NCBI GenBank assembly: GCA_937880835.1
Contig: CALGRN010000061.1
Span: forward strand, 1-5,171
Source: an uncultured Prevotella sp.
GTDB lineage: Bacteria > Bacteroidota > Bacteroidia > Bacteroidales > Bacteroidaceae
Length of the DNA: 5,171 nucleotides
Direction of reading: 5' to 3'
In this document: in pieces, positions 1 to 4,747 of the stretch
Layout of the letters: each line of letters starts with the position of its first letter
How positions within the stretch are numbered: the first letter of the stretch is position 1
Position numbers and translations under genes: made by a program
The notes under the pieces: generated by a model
Told to the model about the DNA's origin: nothing
Databases searched by the model: none
The model's input: only the letters and a program-made list of their open reading frames with translations

Positions 1-642
1 ACTTATGCGTTGCACGTCAATGCGCTGCGTCCGGCTTCGTATTGTATCGAGAAGCATTCCCGGTTCTTCGCTCACAAGCAGGAATACGGTTTGCATAGGT
101 GGTTCTTCGAGCAGTTTAAGCAGCTTGTTTGCGCTTGTTCTGTTCATCCTTTCGGGCAGCCATATTATTGAAATCTTGTATCCGCCCTGACTCGATTTTA
201 GACTAAGTTTGCGTGAAAGCTCGTCGCTTTCTGCGCCTGTTATCACCGCTTGCTGATTGTCTGCATTCATACTTTCCATCCATTTGTCCAACGTGAAGTA
301 TGAACCTTGCATTAGCATGCCGTGCCATTCTCTTGCAAAATCATCGCTCACCGGCTGATGTTCGCTTCCCATACCGGGCAATTTCACTGTCGGATAGGTG
401 AAATGAAGGTCGGGATGTTCCCACTTTCGAAGCATTGCTTCGGCGTTCGAGCTATTGTTTGAGTTTTCTGTTCCGCCATTTTCATGAGTCAGGAGATATG
501 ATGCGAAAGCAAGAGCAAGCGACATCTTGCCTGCTCCTTTCGTTCCGCAGAACAAAAGAGCGTGCGGAACACGTCCTTCGTTTGCCATTTGCATAAGTCT
601 CTGCTTTACATGTTCCTGCCCTATGACATCATCAAACTTCAT
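1..642 (-). CDS. holB: DNA polymerase III subunit delta' (clamp loader), N-terminal part, cut by window edge
   Basis: The delta' subunit is the non-ATPase AAA+ member of the clamp-loader complex that loads the sliding clamp during cytoplasmic DNA replication. The 214 visible residues start MKFDDVIGQEHVKQRL and contain VPHALLF (25-31), a P-loop-like GTKGAGKM (33-40), HPDLHF (76-81), LPERMNRTSANKLLKLLEEP (162-181) and the SRT form of the 'SRC' motif (203-205). The P-loop has Met after Lys instead of Ser/Thr, and the Walker B acidic cluster reads WLPER, fitting a subunit that does not hydrolyse ATP. Four zinc-binding cysteines sit between the P-loop and HPDLHF in classical delta'; here that stretch (52-69) is Asn/Ser-rich without cysteine. 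The start at 642 is the first ATG before the conserved DDVIGQ segment; its leader is A/T-rich with no clear Shine-Dalgarno. Full-length relatives are about 370 residues, so the C-terminal oligomerisation domain is off the left edge. It could only be confused with the related DnaX, which keeps a full Walker A and DExx box. Confidence 0.93.
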   Translation of the reverse strand, partial: MKFDDVIGQEHVKQRLMQMANEGRVPHALLFCGTKGAGKMSLALAFASYLLTHENGGTENSNNSSNAEAMLRKWEHPDLHFTYPTVKLPGMGSEHQPVSDDFAREWHGMLMQGSYFTLDKWMESMNADNQQAVITGAESDELSRKLSLKSSQGGYKISIIWLPERMNRTSANKLLKLLEEPPMQTVFLLVSEEPGMLLDTIRSRTQRIDVQRIS

Positions 643-686
643 ATCAATTTAAATCATGTTGCCGTCAAAATGACACATTCTGATTG

Positions 687-694
687 CAAAAATA
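687..694 (-). promoter_or_regulatory. Candidate Bacteroidota -7 box upstream of holB
   Basis: The minus strand reads TATTTTTG, an exact match to the Bacteroidota -7 consensus TAnnTTTG, 44 bases before the holB start codon. At the expected 19-21 base distance upstream I see only TAAT or ATAG instead of a good TTTG -33 box. The surroundings are A/T-rich, so chance matches are likely. The call is plausible by position but weak. Confidence 0.4.
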
Positions 695-952
695 ATAAAA
701 AAATGTGTTATCTCTATTATAATATGTATTTATTTGCTTTTATTGTCCTGAATTGTAATGGGCAAAGCAATGCTTTATATATTGTCTGTCATCAAGCAAC
801 AAGCTCGCAGTTTATACATATCGCCGTGTGTTTTTATACTCTGAAACCATATTGATTTAAACATGAATTCAAAGAATTTCAGGTATCGAACAACGTGCAT
901 CAGATTAACTCATTTCAATGTAGTTGAAAATAATAAGTTTCCAAATGATATT

Positions 953-1037
953 TCAAAAGCTATCCTTTTGCAGGCTGAAAGTTATTGTTTTACACTCTGA
1001 AAGTTATCCTTTTGCATTGCGAAAGGATAACTTTTGA
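953..1037. repeat. Three-copy 22-base-period direct repeat closed by an inverted copy
   Basis: A 20-base unit, best form CTGAAAGTTATCCTTTTGCA at 997-1016, also occurs at 975-994 (17 of 20 identical) and 953-972 (16 of 20 identical). The copies start exactly 22 bases apart. An inverted copy follows at 1018-1037. The third copy and the inverted copy form a perfect 13-bp stem (1000-1012 with 1022-1034) around a 9-base loop. No gene overlaps it; holB starts about 310 bases away and reads away from it on the minus strand. It could be a dispersed repeat, a multi-site protein-binding array or a structured-RNA remnant. The sequence alone does not decide. Confidence 0.8.
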
Positions 1038-1172
1038 AAGGACGTTGTTAACGTGAGTTCTACGAACTACAATTAGTTTGATAATCTGATGAATAATAAG
1101 TTTTTATAACTTTAAATTATTAATTAATCCGAATTCTATTAATTCAAGCCAATATATTTAAATATAATCGTT

Positions 1173-1215
1173 ACAATCAGCATGTAGGGACAGACCATGT
1201 GTCTGTCCGATAAAT
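1173..1215 (+). repeat. 43-base direct repeat, copy 1 (left half of the palindromic element)
   Basis: This copy begins ACAATCAGCATGTAGGGACA and ends TGTCCGATAAAT. It matches the segment at 1316-1358 without gaps at 36 of 43 positions. Inside it, GGACAGAC (1188-1195) and GTCTGTCC (1201-1208) make a perfect 8-bp stem with the loop CATGT. The shared ends ACAATCAGCA and CGATAAAT show that the duplicated unit extends beyond the hairpin itself. Confidence 0.85.
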
Positions 1216-1294
1216 AACAGGCGGATACATTCAACATTGTTAAATGAAAGCAGACACGTGGCAATTCGGACACGCACAGGGCGCGTCCCTACAT
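1182..1294. mobile_element. 113-base inverted-repeat element, REP/MITE-like
   Basis: The element is bounded by a perfect 10-bp inverted repeat, ATGTAGGGAC (1182-1191) and GTCCCTACAT (1285-1294). The terminal similarity extends to 29 bases at each end, with 23 of 29 identical between 1182-1210 and the reverse complement of 1266-1294. Each end can also fold by itself: an 8-bp hairpin on the left, and GGACACGC/GCGCGTCC with one mismatch on the right. It is visibly more G+C-rich than its A/T-rich flanks. There is no coding capacity and no clear target-site duplication. REP elements and MITEs share this architecture, so a dispersed non-autonomous repeat is the best guess; movement is inferred, not shown. 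Confidence 0.55.
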
Positions 1295-1315
1295 AAAGGA
1301 TATAATATATACATC

Positions 1316-1358
1316 ACAATCAGCACGTAGAGGCAGACCCGATGTTTGTCCGATAAAT
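1316..1358 (+). repeat. 43-base direct repeat, copy 2 (solo half-element)
   Basis: This is the second copy of the unit at 1173-1215, with 7 substitutions and no gaps. Its core (1325-1353) is the third occurrence of the 29-base palindromic unit. No inverted partner follows within the next 150 bases, so it looks like a truncated or solo half. The substitutions weaken the internal hairpin that is perfect in copy 1, which suggests decay. Confidence 0.8.
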
Positions 1359-1460
1359 GTAAAACAACACTATCTCGTATAGGTATGGCTGCAAAAAACA
1401 TTTAGAAGACAGAAACAACGAACTTTATATTTTGCTCATTGGATGAAAAAGGCACGGTTT

Positions 1461-1520
1461 AATTGCTTTTTTATTACTACTAAAAACGGTTTGCCATACA
1501 AACCGTACTATAAAACAATT
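1461..1520. repeat. Long imperfect palindrome with perfect 8-bp hairpin core
   Basis: ACGGTTTG (1486-1493) and CAAACCGT (1499-1506) form a perfect stem around the 5-base loop CCATA. The symmetry continues imperfectly outward to AATTG (1461-1465) and CAATT (1516-1520). On the minus strand the core hairpin is followed by TTTTAG, so it could be a second, weaker terminator downstream of the tRNA-Ser transcript. A structured small RNA or a regulator-binding palindrome is also possible. Confidence 0.5.
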
Positions 1521-1620
1521 GCCGTTTGCAAATATGCATTCAGGCAGCAATGGGATTAATGATTGAAAGAGGCACGACCGAAAAGCACACGGTTATACAA
1601 CAGAACGATATATCATATAC

Positions 1621-1654
1621 AAAAGAAAAATAGCTGCAAGACCTTGATCTTGCA
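1621..1654 (-). terminator. Rho-independent terminator of the tRNA-Ser transcript
   Basis: On the minus strand TGCAAGA (1654-1648) pairs perfectly with TCTTGCA (1641-1635) around a 6-base loop. It is followed by GCTA and then the U-rich run TTTTTCTTTT (1630-1621). It begins 63 bases past the tRNA 3' end, a reasonable place to end a monocistronic tRNA transcript. Confidence 0.75.
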
Positions 1655-1717
1655 ACGATTTATTCACCTTATGAAAATTTATTCGAATCCTTATTAAAGG
1701 TTCTCCGAACTTCTCTG

Positions 1718-1805
1718 CGGAAAGAACGGGATTCGAACCCGTGAATCGGTTTTGCCGATTACACGCTTTCCAGGCGTGCCTCTTCAACCACTCGAGCACC
1801 TTTCC
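1718..1805 (-). tRNA. tRNA-Ser, anticodon GGA
   Basis: This 88-base class II tRNA decodes UCC and UCU serine codons. The acceptor stem pairs GGAAAGG with TCTTTCC (last pair G-U) and leaves discriminator G at 1718. The anticodon arm is CACGC, CTGGAAA loop, GCGTG, with anticodon GGA at 1771-1769. The long variable arm AATCGG-CAAAA-CCGATT is the serine hallmark, and the T arm is ACGGG-TTCGAAT-CCCGT. The 3' CCA is not encoded (the next bases are CAG), so it must be added after transcription. It has its own promoter and terminator and sits between the hydrolase operon and holB, on the same strand. Leucine tRNA, the other common class with a long variable arm, is excluded by the anticodon. Confidence 0.98.
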
Positions 1806-1822
1806 AATGTTTATTCGGAATG

Positions 1823-1855
1823 CAAAATTATGTCTTTTTGTTTAATTTCAGCAAT
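1823..1855 (-). promoter_or_regulatory. Promoter of tRNA-Ser (Bacteroidota type)
   Basis: The minus strand carries TAATTTTG (1830-1823), an exact TAnnTTTG -7 box. A TTTG-like ATTG (1855-1852) lies 21 bases upstream as the -33 box, with one mismatch. Transcription would begin around 1812-1818, a few bases before the mature tRNA 5' end at 1805. Position, spacing and motif all agree with the Bacteroidota primary sigma factor. Confidence 0.7.
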
Positions 1856-1917
1856 AAAAAAGAGAAAAAATAATCCTCAGCATGTCTTTTATCATTTTTT
1901 ATTATGCTTTCCGCAGG
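1853..1917 (-). terminator. Possible weak terminator of the hydrolase operon
   Basis: On the minus strand AGCAT (1908-1904) can pair with ATGCT (1883-1879) across a 20-base A-rich loop, with an extra outer CCT/AGG pairing separated by a bulge. A long U-rich tract (1874-1853, with runs of six and seven T) follows. The stem is short and the loop large, but the U-rich tract and the position, between the last stop codon at 1945 and the tRNA promoter, suit an operon end. Confidence 0.35.
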
Positions 1918-1944
1918 TTTTCTCATTAATGTATGTTTCATTGT

Positions 1945-3210
1945 CTAACGCACGTTCTTTATCCTGAGCGGTATTCCTATGACAAACTCGGTTAAATCTG
2001 CTTTCGTTCTATGAGCTTTCACATTGACACCCAACGACAGCCCTCCAAACTTCTCGAACGCGTAATGTATGCCGATACGTTCGTAATAAGGCGTCTCGTT
2101 TTCTTTCGCATTCTCGCCCATTTGTCTGAAAACATAAAAGCCGAAAGATACGGCAAGCGAAAGATTATGATAGAAAACTTCGTGCTTGGCTGCTATTCCC
2201 AACGACCAAGGGCTGTGATTCTGCGAATGACCGGAAGCGTTGTCCAAGTCTGATATATGCGATGCGTAGCTTCCATAGAACAAATCCATTCCTATGCCGG
2301 ATGCCCAACGGCGTGCATAACGGTACATTGCATCGGTCTGAACGGAATAAGCCGAATAGAGTTTAAACTTATCTGTGCGATACTCGGGATTTGTTTTCGG
2401 AGTGCCGAACTGTGTCAGCAACCAATCTTCAAGCATCGTTTTTCCTCCCAATCCGGCAGTAAAATTCAGGTAAAAGTATTTTTGGAAAGGCTTTTCGTTT
2501 ATGGTATGAGATCTGTTTACAATCGTTTCATAATAAGGATAATACACGAGTCCCAGAGTTGCTCCTACGGTATTTGAACCTTTATTCGGTCGGTATAGCG
2601 CACCGTTGCTGTGATGTACGAAATCTATACCGCCTCTTACGCCCCAGCATTTCGCGAAACGGTAGGTCGTATGCAGTCCTATACCGAAATAAATCAGCAT
2701 CCGCGTACCTATCAACTCATTGTCTATGTTATTCTCCTTGTCGTATTTCACATTGTTATACCCCACTCCGAAACTTAAAGTATAATCGGTTTCCCAATGC
2801 TTAGTTCTGAAAAACGGACGTGCGAACGTACCGTAAAGCGATAGGGTATTGCCAAGACGAGAATCGTAGTCAACTTCTTCTGCCAAGCCCCAATCGGCAT
2901 CTTTATATCTGTGAAGACGAACTTTGTCGTTGAAAGTGTATCTCAATCCGAGCGAAAACGTTGGATAACCGTAATCGGCAGCGTAATCATCGCTATCGGA
3001 AGGAAGAGCTGTTCGAGACAATTCGGCAGCTATCGACAGATTGTTCTTATCGTGTATCCACTTACGCGTGTATTTATCCAACACTAAAACACGTCCCGGC
3101 ATGATGCTAAGAGCACCTCCCCAACGCTGCAAAGTGTCTTTTTCCGTTGCCATGCTGCATGTAAAAAGCAACATGGCAGCAACGATTATGACCAACCGGC
3201 GCAATATCAT
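1945..3210 (-). CDS. Acyloxyacyl hydrolase-like outer-membrane beta-barrel protein (PagL superfamily)
   Basis: This 421-residue predicted outer-membrane protein probably acts on, or is derived from enzymes acting on, lipid A acyl chains; PagL enzymes remove the 3-O acyl chain. Residues 1-21 are a signal peptide: RR, a hydrophobic core, and a likely signal-peptidase I site after SMA (19-21). The rest is rich in alternating aromatic/hydrophobic strands ending in TEFVIGIPLRI, as in a beta-barrel. The PagL signature is FVHHSNGALYRPNKGSN (197-213): H199, S201, N202 and N209 match Pseudomonas PagL H126, S128, N129 and N136, while N213 stands where the catalytic Glu140 would be. The C-terminal part, with YRQMGE-like FRQMGEN (361-367) and VKAHRTKAD (397-405), resembles what I recall of Bacteroidota family members. 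At 421 residues it is over twice the size of PagL. Its ATG overlaps the TatD stop as ATGA, implying translational coupling. The family call is good; the activity is inferred. Confidence 0.84.
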   Translation of the reverse strand: MILRRLVIIVAAMLLFTCSMATEKDTLQRWGGALSIMPGRVLVLDKYTRKWIHDKNNLSIAAELSRTALPSDSDDYAADYGYPTFSLGLRYTFNDKVRLHRYKDADWGLAEEVDYDSRLGNTLSLYGTFARPFFRTKHWETDYTLSFGVGYNNVKYDKENNIDNELIGTRMLIYFGIGLHTTYRFAKCWGVRGGIDFVHHSNGALYRPNKGSNTVGATLGLVYYPYYETIVNRSHTINEKPFQKYFYLNFTAGLGGKTMLEDWLLTQFGTPKTNPEYRTDKFKLYSAYSVQTDAMYRYARRWASGIGMDLFYGSYASHISDLDNASGHSQNHSPWSLGIAAKHEVFYHNLSLAVSFGFYVFRQMGENAKENETPYYERIGIHYAFEKFGGLSLGVNVKAHRTKADLTEFVIGIPLRIKNVR

Positions 3211-4007
3211 AAGCCGAATATTCTTCTTACATTGGCTTCCGTTTGTTGTGCAACTTCATATTCGGAAATACCGTAACATTCTGCCACCTTGATCAGAACA
3301 TATCTCGTAAAGGCACTTTCGTTGCGCTTTCCTCTCATCGGAACGGGCGACATATAAGGCGAATCGGTTTCCAACACAATTCTTTCTATCGGAACATTCG
3401 GCAGCACATGGGGCAGATTACTTTTGTTAAAGGTAAGCACTCCGCCTATTCCCAATACGAAATTGTCAAACGAAAGCAACTCGGCGGCTTCCTTTTCGTT
3501 GCCAGTAAAGCAATGGAAAACACCTCCTACAAGTTCTTTTCTGTAACGGTTTAGCAACCTTACCAACTCGTTTTGAGCCTTACGGCAGTGTATCATGAGC
3601 GGAAGTTTCTTCTCTATCGACCATTTCACCTGCTCTTCAAAAGCATCCAACTGCTCTTTTTCGTATTCTCTGCTCCAATAATAATCAAGTCCTACTTCGC
3701 CTATCGCAATGAAATCAAGAGGCGGCGACGGTGAAAGCACGTTGTCGTCCAATTTCTTTTTCATCTCGGCAAGCGTCTCTTTATAATCTGCTTTCACTTC
3801 TTCGGGATGCAGTCCCAACATCGGATAGGCATATCCGGGATAGTTTCTGCACAGTTCAAGCACCGTATCTGCCGACTTTAAGTCTATTGCCGGTACGAAG
3901 ACTTTTGCCACTCCGGCGTCTTTCGCACGTTGTATCACATCGTGTAAGTCGTCCTTGAAGTCCTCAACATCAAGGTGAGTATGCGTATCGGTGAATGTAA
4001 ATGTCAT
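3207..4007 (-). CDS. tatD: TatD/YcfH-family metal-dependent hydrolase (putative DNase)
   Basis: This is a cytoplasmic TIM-barrel metallohydrolase of the amidohydrolase superfamily. Family members show 3'-5' exonuclease or DNase activity with divalent metals and are linked to DNA repair and degradation. The 266 residues carry all expected ligands: DTHTHLD with H9 and H11, GLHPEE (65-70), IGEVGLDYY with E104, MIHCRKA with H140, VFHCFTG with H165, and LETDSPYMSP with D215. The MSPVPMRGKRNE segment (219-230) resembles the YcfH branch. I place the start at 4007 (MTFTFTDTHTHLD), since the metal-binding motif normally lies within the first dozen residues. An upstream in-frame ATG at 4088 would add 27 unrelated residues and overlap the preceding gene by 62 bases. 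With the 4007 start the gap to the upstream gene is 19 bases, and the stop overlaps the next start as ATGA. Its length is typical for the family. Confidence 0.96.
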   Translation of the reverse strand: MTFTFTDTHTHLDVEDFKDDLHDVIQRAKDAGVAKVFVPAIDLKSADTVLELCRNYPGYAYPMLGLHPEEVKADYKETLAEMKKKLDDNVLSPSPPLDFIAIGEVGLDYYWSREYEKEQLDAFEEQVKWSIEKKLPLMIHCRKAQNELVRLLNRYRKELVGGVFHCFTGNEKEAAELLSFDNFVLGIGGVLTFNKSNLPHVLPNVPIERIVLETDSPYMSPVPMRGKRNESAFTRYVLIKVAECYGISEYEVAQQTEANVRRIFGL

Positions 4008-4026
4008 GAAATAGAAATTCTTTTGT

Positions 4027-4725
4027 TTAATAAATATGCTCCTCGTTGCGTCTGTAATAATACACGACACCCAACTTTCTGCATTCATTGAATCGTGTTT
4101 CGGGTGGAAGTTCGGCGAAATGAGCTTCTATCTGATTCCACAGTTCAAGCAATATTTCATCCACTTCGGGTCTTATCTTGGCTATCTCTTCAAGTGCTTT
4201 GGATGTTCTCCGTTGCAGATTGCTTTGGTTTTCGTAAGCCTCTTTGAAGATGTCATAATGCGTTGCAACCATTCCTATCGTTGGATTGTAGATGGCTCTT
4301 CCGCCCTTTTTCATTCTCGCTCTTTCGCCTTCGATGACCTTTTTGCCCCATATTATCACGCCGTCTATCGTTTTCAGATTAGGAAGAGTTGTGGTTTCAG
4401 CGTCCAGACCATACAAGGGAAGATACGATTTCTTTATTTCTCCGCGCTCTACTGCCATAAACAGAACCGAAAGAAAATGACTTACGTAAATCGTTGCGTT
4501 TCGTTGCAGCTTGTCTATGCGTGGCGAATGCCTCACCTGAGTCTGCATACAGATACGATATTGTTCGCAAGCTGTAAACAGTTTGTCATACGCCGGTTGC
4601 GCACGATTGAGCACTTTCCAGTCTATGAAGCGGTTTCTTGCCGTATAGATGTCGTTGTTGCTCAACAGTGTTTCAAGTGCTTTAAGACGCGCTTTGTCTG
4701 TTTTCGGTAGTCTTCTGTATGGCAT
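4027..4725 (-). CDS. Conserved Bacteroidota protein of unknown function
   Basis: This 232-residue soluble protein has no signal peptide, membrane segment or enzyme motif that I can recognise. It begins MPYRRLPKTDKARLKAL, which I recall as a conserved opening of an uncharacterised Bacteroidota family, but I cannot confirm this by search. The composition is mostly helical and charged. Distinctive segments are NATIYVSHFLSVLFMAVERG (76-95), LYGLD (104-108), the GKKVIEGERARMKKGG patch (127-142), AIYNPTIGMVATHYDIF (144-160), and LWNQIEAHFAELPPETRF (195-212) leading to GVVYYYRR. The conserved-looking GG-x-x-IYNPTI motif in the middle may be a loop between helical halves. It lies 22 bases after the prenyl synthase and 19 bases before tatD, so co-expression is likely. 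An antisense frame of similar length (4036-4710, plus strand) is a shadow: it lacks a sensible leader and looks compositionally random. The gene is secure; the function is unknown. Confidence 0.88.
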   Translation of the reverse strand: MPYRRLPKTDKARLKALETLLSNNDIYTARNRFIDWKVLNRAQPAYDKLFTACEQYRICMQTQVRHSPRIDKLQRNATIYVSHFLSVLFMAVERGEIKKSYLPLYGLDAETTTLPNLKTIDGVIIWGKKVIEGERARMKKGGRAIYNPTIGMVATHYDIFKEAYENQSNLQRRTSKALEEIAKIRPEVDEILLELWNQIEAHFAELPPETRFNECRKLGVVYYYRRNEEHIY

Positions 4726-4747
4726 CCTGTGTATATTCTTGTTATTA

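Larger units (their letters stand above)
643..1620. other. Gene-free, repeat-bearing intergenic region between holB and the tRNA-Ser terminator
   Basis: I see no credible protein gene in this stretch. The open frames crossing it lack recognisable domains or leader sequences, and the longest (plus strand, 562-855) partly overlaps holB in antisense. The content is A/T-rich spacer, especially 1075-1170, plus three structured blocks listed separately: a 22-base-period repeat array (953-1037), a palindromic 29-base unit in three copies (1182-1353), and a long imperfect palindrome (1461-1520). From 695 to 952 I see only small accidental dyads. From 1523 to 1620 I see nothing recognisable. Confidence 0.75.

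Noticed and set aside
15..18. C18 of the acyloxyacyl hydrolase-like protein as a lipoprotein cysteine (residue numbering of LFTC, 15-18)
   Set aside because: LFTC is a poor lipobox (Phe and Thr at -2 and -1), whereas SMA followed by TEK is a good signal-peptidase I site, as expected for a barrel protein.
764..776. Small palindrome AAAGCAATGCTTT
   Set aside because: Six-base arms in A/T-rich spacer, no tract or context to suggest a terminator or operator.
562..855. 97-residue plus-strand open frame
   Set aside because: It runs antisense into the holB coding region, shows no domain or leader, and its composition reads as translated A/T-rich spacer.
961..1013. Repeat units read as tandem promoter -7 boxes (TATCCTTTTG resembles TAnnTTTG)
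   Set aside because: The TA to TTTG spacing is wrong by two bases, and copy 2 loses the TTTG, so the repeats are not a convincing promoter series.
953..1037. CRISPR array
   Set aside because: The units are separated by only 2 bases, so there are no spacers, and no cas genes are present.
1681..1740. Possible phage-type attachment repeat: ATTCGAATCC (1681-1690) against ATTCGAACCC (1731-1740) in the tRNA 3' part
   Set aside because: Only a 10-base near-match (9 of 10) with no integrase gene nearby; the similarity is too short and involves the universal T-loop sequence.
1593..1799. 68-residue minus-strand open frame
   Set aside because: It is a translation of the tRNA-Ser gene and its trailer.
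4008..4088. Longer TatD start at 4088 giving a 293-residue protein
   Set aside because: It adds 27 residues without family resemblance and overlaps the upstream gene by 62 bases, while the 4007 start puts the HxH motif at its normal position.
4036..4710. 224-residue plus-strand open frame
   Set aside because: It is the antisense shadow of the 232-residue conserved gene; it is rich in Cys, Phe and Ser in a random-looking pattern and has no recognisable motif.
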